This document shows positions 8,226-16,819 of a DNA stretch of 31,633 bases, one piece after another (position 1 is the first letter of the stretch; each line of letters begins with the position of its first letter). The translations under genes were made by a program, and so were the position numbers. Source of the DNA: UBA1858 sp965658595 (lineage in GTDB: Bacteria > Pseudomonadota > Gammaproteobacteria > UBA4575). The stretch lies in the NCBI GenBank assembly GCA_965658595.1, contig CBFHSW010000046.1, positions 1 through 31,633 of the forward strand, written 5' to 3'. Below the pieces are notes generated by a model. It was not told the DNA's origin, searched no databases, and worked only from the letters and a program-made list of their open reading frames with translations.

Positions 8226-10421
8226 ATGTTAATTCGGATTTCTGCACGTTCTATACTGTCTGTTTCTCAGCGTCAGGCTTGCACATGGCTACCGGCCAAC
8301 ACTCTGCTAATAGTGTTGCTACTAATGACTAGCACTGCATCGTTTGCCGAAGATGATCAATGGCAACATTGTGGATCACTTCCTGACCCTCTCCTTGTAA
8401 CCGATGATGATCCTCGTGTACACCTATTTAATGATGAACAGCAAGTATATGCGGACCGTGTACAGTATTTTGAGAAAGAACAAAGAGCCACGGCCGAAGG
8501 CAATGTACTGGTTCGTGACCAAGATTTGGACTTTGTTGCAGATAATGCAGAGCTCTGGACTGACACTGATACTGCGAAAGCACATGATGTGACTTATTGG
8601 TATCACTCGAATGGTGCTAGCGGTACTGCAGAAACGGCTACCCGCGTTTCAGAAACGATTACCGAACTAGATAATGCAACTTACTCCACCTGCGAGTTCT
8701 CAGATCGAGCATGGGAATTACACGCTAAACACACCACATTAGATCGTGAAGAAGGCGTGGGATATTCCAAAAACGTAGTCGCAAAATTCAAAGGTGTACC
8801 ATTCTTCTACACGCCGCGTTTAAGCTTTCCACTCAACGATGATCGCAGAACTGGATTTTTAGCCCCTAAAATTGGACGCAACAGTTCCTCAGGCACAACC
8901 TTTGAAACGCCTTTTTATTGGAATATTGCACCCAATAGAGATGCCATGTTGACACCTCGTTATTTATCCAAGCGTGGCACTCAAATGGATTTAACTGGTC
9001 GTTACATTAATTCAAATTCTAAAGGTCTAGCTAACCTTCAATATCTTGACGACACAGATTACGATGATGATCGTTATCTGATTTCCTATCATCACCAGCA
9101 TAATCTAGGTCAAGGATTCAAAAGTAGCTTGCTGTATAACAAAGTCTCTGATGATCACTACTTTGAAGATCTAAGCAACTCGATTGGTCTTACCAGTACA
9201 CAAAGATTAGAGCGCCACGCCAATATTAGCTATGGTGGTTCACTCTGGGGTGGACGCTGGAATGGCTTAGTTAAAGTCCAGCAATATCAAATCGTAGACA
9301 GCAAAAAGTCCTCGTCGAGCAATCCCTATAAACGTATGCCACAAGTGCGTGTTAAGAATAGCTATGACAATCTTCCAGGAGGCTTTGAACTCGACACCTC
9401 CAGTGAGTGGGTAGCATTTGATCATGATGACAAGGTCGATGGTAATCGAACTCATTTGTTTGGAGAGTTGTCTCGCCCATTCCATTCGTCAATTTATCAC
9501 TTTATTCCTTCTATGCGCTTCAGTCATACCCGCTATGATCTATCATCAGGCTTTAGCGGTGATGAGACACCCGTTCGTAGCTTGCCCAGCTTCTCACTAG
9601 ATGGCGGCTTAAACTTCGAACGTCATTCAGCGTCTGGAGAGTTTAGACAAACCTTAGAGCCTAGATTATTTTATCTTTATACTCCAAAGCGCGAGCAGAA
9701 TGACATTCCGTTATTCGACACAGGAGAATATGAATTTAGTTTCCGCCAACTATTTAGAACCAATCGCTTCAACAATGCCGATCGTGTCTCTGATGCCAAC
9801 CAACTAACAACCGCCGTCACCTCGCGCTATCTTTCTAACCAAACTGGTCGTGAAATTGTTCGTGCAAGTGTTGGTGCTATTTTCTATATGGATGAAAATG
9901 AAGTCACTCTAAGAGAACAAGACCGAGACAATGGTGACAACAACTCAGATGTTGCCGCAGAACTTGCTATCAATTTTAATGATCGTTGGAGTGCTATTAG
10001 TGCGGCCCTATGGGATACTCAAAACGACGAATTCAACCGGACTAATTTCAACTTGCGCTACCAGTCAGCCAATAAATTCATCTTCAATATAGGCCATCGT
10101 TATAGACGTGAGGATTTTTCTCAGTCAGATATCTCAATGATTTATCCTATGTCTGAAAAATGGCGTGCTGTTGGACGTTGGAACTATGACTTCCGAGATG
10201 ACAGAGATTTAGATTTACTGGCAGGAATTGAGTACGATACCTGTTGTTGGAATCTACGTGTAGTAGCACGTCGATTTACCAACGATAATGATGGTGATTT
10301 TAACAAAAGCTTAGAATTACAGTGGACATTGAAAGGGCTGACTACTATCGGGTCTCCACTGAATGAGCAACTACAAACAAGTATTCGTGGCTATGAAGAA
10401 CTTAATTCCTTTAATAATTAG
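8226..10421 (+). CDS. lptD: LPS-assembly protein LptD
   Basis: This outer-membrane beta-barrel inserts lipopolysaccharide into the outer leaflet with LptE. The 731 residues comprise a signal peptide (cleavage probably after TASFA, residue 41), an N-terminal OstA/LptA-like jellyroll (about 60-190) and a C-terminal barrel with many alternating, aromatic-rich strands. The four cysteines of the essential disulfides are all present: Cys49 and Cys156 at the N-terminal side and the adjacent pair Cys673-Cys674 (YDTCCW). RTGFLAPKIGRNSS near 208-221 is a family signature. The end overlaps the surA start by 29 bases, as expected for the lptD-surA operon. It is shorter than the roughly 780-residue E. coli protein, but no domain is missing. 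Confidence 0.96.
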   Translation: MLIRISARSILSVSQRQACTWLPANTLLIVLLLMTSTASFAEDDQWQHCGSLPDPLLVTDDDPRVHLFNDEQQVYADRVQYFEKEQRATAEGNVLVRDQDLDFVADNAELWTDTDTAKAHDVTYWYHSNGASGTAETATRVSETITELDNATYSTCEFSDRAWELHAKHTTLDREEGVGYSKNVVAKFKGVPFFYTPRLSFPLNDDRRTGFLAPKIGRNSSSGTTFETPFYWNIAPNRDAMLTPRYLSKRGTQMDLTGRYINSNSKGLANLQYLDDTDYDDDRYLISYHHQHNLGQGFKSSLLYNKVSDDHYFEDLSNSIGLTSTQRLERHANISYGGSLWGGRWNGLVKVQQYQIVDSKKSSSSNPYKRMPQVRVKNSYDNLPGGFELDTSSEWVAFDHDDKVDGNRTHLFGELSRPFHSSIYHFIPSMRFSHTRYDLSSGFSGDETPVRSLPSFSLDGGLNFERHSASGEFRQTLEPRLFYLYTPKREQNDIPLFDTGEYEFSFRQLFRTNRFNNADRVSDANQLTTAVTSRYLSNQTGREIVRASVGAIFYMDENEVTLREQDRDNGDNNSDVAAELAINFNDRWSAISAALWDTQNDEFNRTNFNLRYQSANKFIFNIGHRYRREDFSQSDISMIYPMSEKWRAVGRWNYDFRDDRDLDLLAGIEYDTCCWNLRVVARRFTNDNDGDFNKSLELQWTLKGLTTIGSPLNEQLQTSIRGYEELNSFNN

Positions 10422-11703
10422 ACCTATTTTTTGTGCACTCATTGTATCTGTCAGCGTTTCTATGACGACGAGTGCGGAAATCCTCATCGATCAAATTATC
10501 GCGGTGGTCGAAGATGACGTGATCACTGAAAATGAACTCATAGACAGAATCAACGTATTACGTTCACAAGCCGGTAGCTCTGCAGATCTACCAAGTGCTG
10601 AGGTATTAGCCGCACAAGTACTCGAGCGTATGATTATGGAAAGACTGCAAACCAGTTGGGGTGCGCGCCGTGGAATTCAGGTTGATGACTTATCATTAGA
10701 CCAAGCCATGCGTAACCTAGCGCGTCGCAATAATATGGATCTGAATGGTTTCCGCCAGGCACTGATAAGAAAGAATATAGACTACATCACATTCCGAGAA
10801 CAGATACGCACTGAAATGATCATAGGTCAGGTACATCGGCGTGCAGTTGAGGAAAATATCAAAATCAATGATAAAGAAATTGACACATTGATTGAGAGCC
10901 AAAAAAATCAACTTGATAGAAATCTTGAATATCGTCTTTCACATATTTTGATTCAGTTACCACAAGACCCTACGGCCAGTGATATTCAAGCAGCTCGCTC
11001 AAGTATCGAAGCACTGCGTGAAAAAGCCACTCGCGGCGAGAGCTTCACTCAACTAGCCATTGCTCATTCTCAGGCCCAAGATGCGCTTGAAGGTGGTGAT
11101 TTAGGATGGCGCAATCGAGAACAACTACCCAAGGTATTTGCTAAGGAATTGCATGCTATGGATGCAGGAGATATCAGTGAAGTACTCAGAAGTAATAGTG
11201 GTTTTCATTTGTTTCGTATTATCGATACCCGCGGCCATCAGAAGATGATGGTTGAACAGGTGCTCACACGCCATATTTTAATTCGTTCTAATGCAGTCAG
11301 AGATGAACAAGAAATCGTCACTGACCTTAATAATCTTCGTAATCGTATTATTAATGGCGAAAGCTTTTCAGCCTTGGCTAAGGTGCATTCTGAAGATCCG
11401 GGCAGTAGCATCAACGGTGGAGATTTAGGCTGGGCTAGCCCAGACGTTTATGACCCAGCATTCAGAGATGAAATTAGAACTCTTGCGGTTAATCAACTTA
11501 GCGAGCCTTTCAAGACAAAATTCGGCTGGCACATATTAGAGCTACAAGGTAAGCGTGAGCATGACAATTCAGAACAAGCACGTCGCAATCAAGTGCGTAA
11601 TTTCCTGCACCAAAGAAAACTTGAAGAAGAAAGAGAACTTTGGCAACGTCAACTGCGCGACGAAAGCTATATCGAGAACCGACTCCTTGAAACCAACTCC
11701 TAG
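10393..11703 (+). CDS. surA: Periplasmic chaperone / peptidyl-prolyl isomerase SurA
   Basis: SurA escorts outer-membrane proteins, including LptD, across the periplasm. The ATG at 10393 is chosen over an in-frame start 30 bases earlier because it begins directly with a signal peptide (MKNLIPLIIRPIF, cleavage near TTSA). The protein is then 436 residues, close to the usual 430. After the signal comes the chaperone N-domain (IDQIIAVVEDDVITENEL). Two parvulin domains follow, starting at LSHILIQLP and TRHILIRSN, each with the GGDLGW block; a C-terminal helix ends the protein. The start lies inside the end of lptD, so translational coupling is likely. pdxA follows after 15 bases. Confidence 0.96.
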   Translation: MKNLIPLIIRPIFCALIVSVSVSMTTSAEILIDQIIAVVEDDVITENELIDRINVLRSQAGSSADLPSAEVLAAQVLERMIMERLQTSWGARRGIQVDDLSLDQAMRNLARRNNMDLNGFRQALIRKNIDYITFREQIRTEMIIGQVHRRAVEENIKINDKEIDTLIESQKNQLDRNLEYRLSHILIQLPQDPTASDIQAARSSIEALREKATRGESFTQLAIAHSQAQDALEGGDLGWRNREQLPKVFAKELHAMDAGDISEVLRSNSGFHLFRIIDTRGHQKMMVEQVLTRHILIRSNAVRDEQEIVTDLNNLRNRIINGESFSALAKVHSEDPGSSINGGDLGWASPDVYDPAFRDEIRTLAVNQLSEPFKTKFGWHILELQGKREHDNSEQARRNQVRNFLHQRKLEEERELWQRQLRDESYIENRLLETNS

Positions 11704-11718
11704 CGTGAGACATCCTCT

Positions 11719-12675
11719 ATGCAAGCGCTTGCCATAACTGCAGGAGAACCAGCAGGTATTGGTTTTGATATCATCTTGCAATCTCATCAAGAGCTCAAAG
11801 ATTGCATCATCATTGCTGATAAAAATGCCCTACAAGAACGCGCACACCAACTCGGCATAGACATTACTCTCAGCGAGCACGCCTCTCAACAAGAAAATCA
11901 TCTGTGGGTGAAACATATTCCCACTCATAGCCCAGTCATTGCCGGAGTTCTGGATGTTAATAATGCGCCCTATGTGCTGGCCTGTTTAGATGAAGCCATA
12001 CAAGGCAGCGTGGCTGGACGTTATAGCGCCATCGTTACAGCACCACTGCACAAAGGAATTATCAACGATGCAGGCATCCCTTTTACAGGACACACTGAAT
12101 ATCTAGCTGACCAGACAAACTCTCAAGTGGTAATGCTATTAGTGGCCGATCAAGTCCGCGTGGCATTAGTCACCACTCACTTGCCGCTCAGCCAAGTCCC
12201 CTCGCATATCAATAAACAGTTGATCATTGATATCACTCAAATATTGAATCAAGACCTACAAACAAAGTTTGCACTCTCGCGACCCCATATCGCAATTTGC
12301 GGACTCAACCCACACGCTGGTGAGCAAGGACATTTAGGCCATGAAGAAATTGAAATAATTGAACCGGCCATTGCACATTTGAAAAATAATGGTGTACATG
12401 TGTCTGGCCCGTACCCTGCCGATACTTTGTTTACGCCTAAACACTTACAAGGAGTTGATGCCGTTCTTGCGATGTATCATGATCAAGGGCTACCCACGCT
12501 TAAACACATAGGATTTGGCCAAGCCGTAAATACGACTTTGGGATTGCCAATTATAAGAACCTCTGTCGATCATGGTACCGCCTGTGATTTAGCGGGAACG
12601 GGTAAAAGTGACAATGGCAGCTTAATCGCTGCAGTCAATCTCGCACGCGCGCAAGCACAATCCAATCAAGGTTAA
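11719..12675 (+). CDS. pdxA: 4-hydroxythreonine-4-phosphate dehydrogenase
   Basis: PdxA oxidises 4-phosphohydroxy-L-threonine with NAD(P)+ in the DXP-dependent pathway to pyridoxal phosphate. The 318 residues are close to the family length (about 330). The opening is the typical ITAGEPAGIG (6-15). Metal-binding histidines are His154 (TTHLPL), His199 (GLNPHAGE) and His254 (MYHDQGLP). TGHTEYLAD (123-131) and DHGTACDLAGTG (284-295) are further signatures. It sits between surA and the lipoprotein gene with short gaps of 15 and 10 bases, so it belongs to the lptD transcript. Nothing is unusual. Confidence 0.96.
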   Translation: MQALAITAGEPAGIGFDIILQSHQELKDCIIIADKNALQERAHQLGIDITLSEHASQQENHLWVKHIPTHSPVIAGVLDVNNAPYVLACLDEAIQGSVAGRYSAIVTAPLHKGIINDAGIPFTGHTEYLADQTNSQVVMLLVADQVRVALVTTHLPLSQVPSHINKQLIIDITQILNQDLQTKFALSRPHIAICGLNPHAGEQGHLGHEEIEIIEPAIAHLKNNGVHVSGPYPADTLFTPKHLQGVDAVLAMYHDQGLPTLKHIGFGQAVNTTLGLPIIRTSVDHGTACDLAGTGKSDNGSLIAAVNLARAQAQSNQG

Positions 12676-12685
12676 AATACACCTC

Positions 12686-13378
12686 ATGAAAACTAATATA
12701 AACATCTCTAACATCAGCGTTCATTTAATCACCTTTCTAATCATCAGCTGTCTATTAGTGGGTTGTTCTAGTGATGAGATAGGTGATGAGATGAGTACTG
12801 ATACTGCAAATGAAACGGTAAATAATTTTAGCGAATCATCACATGGCCCTACTAGTAACGATTCCCAAGCATTATTAGCATTCACTCAACAAAGTCATGC
12901 ACAAGTCAAATTATTAGCTGGCAGTCTCAAACAAGCTTTGATGTCAGCCATGCAGTCGGGAGGACCACAAGCGGCAGTTAATGTTTGCAACATGCAAGCT
13001 AGTAGTATCACTGCGGAACTCAACTCACAACAGTCGTTACAAATAAAACGCACCAGCTTAAAATACCGTAATCCCAATAACCAACCAGATGCTTGGGAAC
13101 ATGCTGTTCTAGAACAGTTCAATCAACAAGCGATTGAGGGTGTAGCAATCCAAGAGATGGTTCATAGCGAGAAAATAAATATGAATGGACAAGCTCAATT
13201 TCGATATATGCGCGCCATTCCCGTGCAGGCACCTTGCCTAGCCTGCCATGGTTCAGAACAACAGATTCCAGCAACTGTCAAAGCCACTTTAGTCGAGCAT
13301 TATCCTGATGACCAAGCCACTGGTTATGCTATCGGCGACATCCGCGGTGCATTCTCAGTCTGGCAAAGCATAGAGTAA
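12686..13378 (+). CDS. DUF3365 (Tll0287-like) haem-type lipoprotein
   Basis: This is a 230-residue predicted lipoprotein. The signal segment ends in the lipobox LLVGC with the lipidated cysteine at 27, followed by a Ser/Asp/Thr-rich linker to about 60. The rest fits DUF3365, whose described members bind haem and act as sensors or redox proteins. One c-type haem motif, CLACH, is at 184-188. Another conserved-looking cysteine is at 101 (NVCNMQ). It probably faces the periplasm, and Asp at +2 after the cysteine is not present (SS follows), so outer-membrane sorting is possible. It is inserted between pdxA and rsmA, which are normally adjacent, with a 10-base gap to pdxA. Family assignment is from memory of motifs; its role in this operon is unknown. 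Confidence 0.8.
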   Translation: MKTNINISNISVHLITFLIISCLLVGCSSDEIGDEMSTDTANETVNNFSESSHGPTSNDSQALLAFTQQSHAQVKLLAGSLKQALMSAMQSGGPQAAVNVCNMQASSITAELNSQQSLQIKRTSLKYRNPNNQPDAWEHAVLEQFNQQAIEGVAIQEMVHSEKINMNGQAQFRYMRAIPVQAPCLACHGSEQQIPATVKATLVEHYPDDQATGYAIGDIRGAFSVWQSIE

Positions 13379-13415
13379 AACGTCGTCATTGCACTTCGCC
13401 AATGAATTAACACTT

Positions 13416-14186
13416 ATGTCCAACGCACACAGAGCCAGAAAAAGATTTGGGCAAAATTTCCTAAATAATGACCAGACTATCCAACGATTGGTGTCGGCCA
13501 TTTCTCCACAAAGAGCTGATCGATTGTTAGAGATCGGTCCTGGCCTCGCCGCCATGACGGAACCGTTAATGGCACGCGTGGAAAAAATGGAAGTAATCGA
13601 GTTAGATCGAGATCTAATTGCAGGTTTAACGAAATTCGATCCTTCAGGTGACAGATTAATCATCCATCAGGGTGATGCGTTAAAATTTGATTTCAGCGCC
13701 ACCACTTCCCCACGCCGAGTAGTGGGTAATCTACCCTATAATATTTCTACACCTATCATCTTTCATTTGCTCGATAGTCTTGAGCATATTGTCGACATGC
13801 ACTTTATGTTGCAAAAAGAAGTGGTTGATCGAATTTGTGCAGCTCCCGGTGATCGTCACTTTGGTCGTCTGTCCGCCATGGTACAGTCACAATGCAGCGC
13901 TATCAGTCTATTTGAGATCAACCCACAAGACTTTACACCTGCACCTAAAGTGATCTCAGCATTTATGAGGCTGACTCCGCATGCACAGCCTTTAGTAGCG
14001 CAATCATTACGTCCTAATTTTGCAAAAATGGTCAAATGTGCCTTCACGCAACCACGCAAGACACTCGCTAATAATCTCAAGAAAACGCTCGATGTGACAC
14101 AAATAGAGGCACTTGGCATTGACCCTACTACCCGACCTCAGAACTTAAGTATCGATAATCTGGTCAAATTAGCTGAGTGTCTGTAA
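13416..14186 (+). CDS. rsmA: 16S rRNA dimethyladenosine transferase
   Basis: RsmA (KsgA) dimethylates two adjacent adenines in the 3' hairpin of 16S rRNA, using SAM, late in small-subunit assembly. The ATG at 13416 is preferred to an upstream TTG at 13389 because MSNAHRARKRFGQNFL is the standard N-terminus; this gives 256 residues. The SAM-binding motif I is LEIGPGLAAMTEPL (38-51), with the acidic motif II EVIELDRD and the catalytic NLPYNIS (105-111). A C-terminal RNA-binding helical domain follows. The stop codon lies inside a hairpin that separates it from apaG. Confidence 0.96.
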   Translation: MSNAHRARKRFGQNFLNNDQTIQRLVSAISPQRADRLLEIGPGLAAMTEPLMARVEKMEVIELDRDLIAGLTKFDPSGDRLIIHQGDALKFDFSATTSPRRVVGNLPYNISTPIIFHLLDSLEHIVDMHFMLQKEVVDRICAAPGDRHFGRLSAMVQSQCSAISLFEINPQDFTPAPKVISAFMRLTPHAQPLVAQSLRPNFAKMVKCAFTQPRKTLANNLKKTLDVTQIEALGIDPTTRPQNLSIDNLVKLAECL

Positions 14187-14195
14187 AACAGACAC
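14177..14195 (+). terminator. Hairpin across the rsmA stop, probable weak terminator
   Basis: GTGTCTGT and ACAGACAC form a perfect 8-base stem around an AAA loop. The rsmA stop codon TAA is within it (14184-14186). AAATAATTTTT follows, so a T-run exists but begins after a gap of six bases. It may reduce read-through into apaG, which has its own promoter candidate right behind it. Confidence 0.5.
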
Positions 14196-14205
14196 AAATA
14201 ATTTT

Positions 14206-14214
14206 TGCTATAAT
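14206..14214 (+). promoter_or_regulatory. Extended -10 promoter for apaG
   Basis: TGCTATAAT is a perfect extended -10 element, 30 bases before the apaG ATG. No recognisable -35 lies 17 bases upstream, which extended -10 promoters can tolerate. It would allow apaG-apaH to be expressed apart from the lptD operon. Confidence 0.5.
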
Positions 14215-14244
14215 CCTTTTAACTCATTTACGTACAAAATATAC

Positions 14245-14634
14245 ATGGCTATGGATACACCCACCGACCTCAAAATCAATGTCAGTGTTGACACCTCATA
14301 CTTAGAATCACAGTCCAATAGTGAAGATGATCGCTATGTGTTCGCCTACACTGTCACCATCCAAAATCACGGTTCAGTGCCTGCTAAATTAATGACACGA
14401 CATTGGATCATTACTGATGCTAACGGTAAAACACAGGAAGTTAAAGGTGAAGGCGTAGTGGGTGAACAACCTCACCTCAAACCTGGTGAAGGTTTTCAAT
14501 ATACCAGTGGAACCATGTTAGAAACCCCTGTTGGCACCATGCATGGAAGCTATCAAATGGTCACAGACGAAGGTGTAGAGTTCGAGGCTGATATCGATCT
14601 ATTTACATTATCAGCACCACGCATTTTACATTAG
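14245..14634 (+). CDS. apaG: ApaG/DUF525 family protein
   Basis: ApaG is a small cytoplasmic beta-sandwich protein, also called the Co2+/Mg2+ efflux-associated protein, whose biochemical role is unsettled. The 129 residues match the family (about 125). Signatures are YVFAYTVTIQNHG (31-43), LMTRHWIITDANG, the GEGVVGEQPHLKPGE block and MHGSYQMV. It lies upstream of apaH as usual, with an 84-base gap that shows no further feature. The start is the first ATG in frame, 31 bases after the -10 element; a second ATG two codons on (MAM) is equally possible. Confidence 0.95.
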   Translation: MAMDTPTDLKINVSVDTSYLESQSNSEDDRYVFAYTVTIQNHGSVPAKLMTRHWIITDANGKTQEVKGEGVVGEQPHLKPGEGFQYTSGTMLETPVGTMHGSYQMVTDEGVEFEADIDLFTLSAPRILH

Positions 14635-14718
14635 TGCTCAGCCTGTAAGATAACAACCTCTCACCACATTGCTGAATTCACACATGACACTAATCGGTCA
14701 ACATACTTCAAGTTAATT

Positions 14719-15528
14719 ATGGCGACCTATGCTATTGGAGACATACAAGGTTGTCATGAAGCCTTGCAAAGGTTGCTTGAGAAAATCCATTTTGATGCTA
14801 GCCAAGATACACTGTGGCTAGTTGGTGACTTAGTTAATCGTGGCCCACAATCATTACAGACTATTCAGTTTATTCGTTCACTTGGCGATGCGGCACAATG
14901 TGTTTTAGGCAATCATGATGTACATCTGATCGCTTGCCATGCTGGAGTAAAGTCCTGTAAACCCACCAGCAGTCTGCAACAAATTCTGCAACATGATGAC
15001 GCCGATGAGATAGTCAACTGGTGTCGACAACAACCCTTATTTCATTACGATCCTAAACTCAATTGGGGCATGGTGCACGCAGGCTTATTGCCACAGTGGG
15101 ATCTTGCTCTTGCACTAGAATGTGCAGGTGAAGTAGAAACTCATTTACGCAATGATCACTATGCTGATTTCCTCAAGGTGGCTTATGGAAATGAGCCCTC
15201 ACGTTGGAACGATCAACTAGATGCCCAACAACGCTGTCGCCTTAGCTTGAATGCTCTGACTCGCATGCGCATGTGTGATGATCAAGGTGGCATGGACTTT
15301 TCATATAAAGGCCCACTGGGAGAACAGCCGAAAGGACTGCATGCTTGGTTTGATCTGGAACGAAAATCTTCTCAATTACGCATCGTGTTTGGACACTGGT
15401 CAGCGTTAGGATTACAACAAAGAGATAATTTACTCGCCATAGATACCGGCTGTTTGTGGGGACAACAATTAACGGCGGCGCAAATTGACATACAACCAGT
15501 ACGCATTCATCAGTACGAATGTGCTTAA
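14719..15528 (+). CDS. apaH: Diadenosine tetraphosphatase, symmetrical
   Basis: ApaH hydrolyses Ap4A to two ADP and also removes Np4 caps from bacterial RNA. The 269 residues fit the family (about 275). The metallophosphatase motifs are in order: GDIQGC (7-12), GDLVNRG (36-42), GNHDVH (64-69) and a later GHWSALG near 225. The stop codon overlaps the folA stop by 4 bases in opposite orientation (TTAA), so the two transcripts must overlap at their ends and no intrinsic terminator is visible between them. Confidence 0.96.
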   Translation: MATYAIGDIQGCHEALQRLLEKIHFDASQDTLWLVGDLVNRGPQSLQTIQFIRSLGDAAQCVLGNHDVHLIACHAGVKSCKPTSSLQQILQHDDADEIVNWCRQQPLFHYDPKLNWGMVHAGLLPQWDLALALECAGEVETHLRNDHYADFLKVAYGNEPSRWNDQLDAQQRCRLSLNALTRMRMCDDQGGMDFSYKGPLGEQPKGLHAWFDLERKSSQLRIVFGHWSALGLQQRDNLLAIDTGCLWGQQLTAAQIDIQPVRIHQYECA

Positions 15529-16019
15529 CTATTTTTGAGATAACGCTTAAAAATCATATTGTAGGGATTTTTTTCATCAGCGCGATATTCCTCAGTAGAA
15601 CTTAGTCGCCATTGCTGTTCATCAATGGTTGGGAAATATCGATCACCCTCCACATCAGCATCTACATCAGTGATATACAGCTCATCAGCATGGGCTAACA
15701 TCTGCTCATAAATCATGGCTCCACCAATAATAAATATTTTCTCAACTGCAACCACATGTGCCAAAGCTTGTTCAATACTATTCACTATCACACAACCCTC
15801 AGCACTGAATTCAGGATCACGAGTAATAATAATATTTTCTCTACCCGGCAGCGGTTGTATCTTCAATGAGTCCCACGTCTTTCTGCCCATGATCACCGGC
15901 GCACCTAGTGTCGTTCTCTTGAAATATTGCAAATCAGCAGGACAATACCAAGGAATATCATTACCCTTCCCTATGACGTGGTGTTTTGCTGTAGCAACAA
16001 TAATGGCAATGATTGGCAT
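15525..16019 (-). CDS. folA: Dihydrofolate reductase
   Basis: FolA reduces dihydrofolate to tetrahydrofolate with NADPH and is the trimethoprim target. The 164 residues are typical of the chromosomal enzyme. The N-terminus reads PIIAIIVATAKHHVIGKGN, then IPWYCPADLQYFK with the catalytic acid Asp29. The NADPH-binding blocks IMGRKTWDS and IIGGAMIY are present. It is last in an apparent lgt-thyA-folA unit, 5 bases after thyA. That groups the enzyme regenerating tetrahydrofolate with thymidylate synthase, which consumes it. Confidence 0.96.
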   Translation of the reverse strand: MPIIAIIVATAKHHVIGKGNDIPWYCPADLQYFKRTTLGAPVIMGRKTWDSLKIQPLPGRENIIITRDPEFSAEGCVIVNSIEQALAHVVAVEKIFIIGGAMIYEQMLAHADELYITDVDADVEGDRYFPTIDEQQWRLSSTEEYRADEKNPYNMIFKRYLKNS

Positions 16020-16024
16020 GTTTA

Positions 16025-16819
16025 TTACACTGCCACCGGCGCTGAAATATGAGGATGTGCTTGATAATCTCTCAATTCAAAATGTTCATAAGTAAAATCA
16101 AAAATTGTCTCAGCGGGTTTTACAATCTCTAGCGTTGGCAATGGATATACTGAACGTTGACACTGTAACTGAGCTTGTTCGATATGATTGTTATACACAT
16201 GCACATCACCAAAAGTATGCACAAACTCTCCGGGCTGCAAACCAGTCACATGAGCAATCATCATCACTAACAGCGCATAAGAGGCTATATTGAAAGGCAC
16301 ACCTAAAAATACGTCAGCGCTACGCTGATATAACTGACAAGACAACTTGCCCTCTGCCACATAAAATTGAAACAAGGCATGACATGGTGGTAATGCCATA
16401 TTTTCTATCTCACCCACGTTCCATGCGCTAATAATATGTCGGCGCGAATGCGGATTTGTTTGTATCTGTTCAATACATTGTTTGAGTTGATCAATAACAC
16501 GTCCATCTGCAGCTGGCCATGCTCGCCATTGCGCACCATAGACAGGCCCAAGATTACCCTCTGCATCGGCCCATTCATCCCAAATGCTTACGCCAGCTGC
16601 ATTCAGTGATTGGATATTGGTTTCTCCACGTATAAACCACAGCAACTCATGGATAATCGACTTGGTATGACATTTCTTAGTCGTTACCAAGGGAAAGCCT
16701 GCACTCAAATCAAAGCGCATCTGATATCCAAAACAAGAGCGTGTCCCAGTGCCGGTTCGGTCACTCTGTTCAACCCCATTATCCAATACATGTTGAAGTA
16801 GTTCTAAATACTGTTTCAT
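16025..16819 (-). CDS. thyA: Thymidylate synthase
   Basis: ThyA methylates dUMP to dTMP with 5,10-methylenetetrahydrofolate, releasing dihydrofolate for FolA next door. The length of 264 residues equals that of E. coli. The catalytic cysteine is Cys146 in LPPCHALFQFYV. SDRTGTGT (19-26), the substrate phosphate-binding SRRHIISAWNV (125-135), QRSADVFLGVPFNIASYA and DVHVYNNH are all present, and the C-terminus PVAV is close to the E. coli PVAI. Its ATG overlaps the lgt stop by 4 bases, so translational coupling is expected. Confidence 0.97.
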   Translation of the reverse strand: MKQYLELLQHVLDNGVEQSDRTGTGTRSCFGYQMRFDLSAGFPLVTTKKCHTKSIIHELLWFIRGETNIQSLNAAGVSIWDEWADAEGNLGPVYGAQWRAWPAADGRVIDQLKQCIEQIQTNPHSRRHIISAWNVGEIENMALPPCHALFQFYVAEGKLSCQLYQRSADVFLGVPFNIASYALLVMMIAHVTGLQPGEFVHTFGDVHVYNNHIEQAQLQCQRSVYPLPTLEIVKPAETIFDFTYEHFELRDYQAHPHISAPVAV

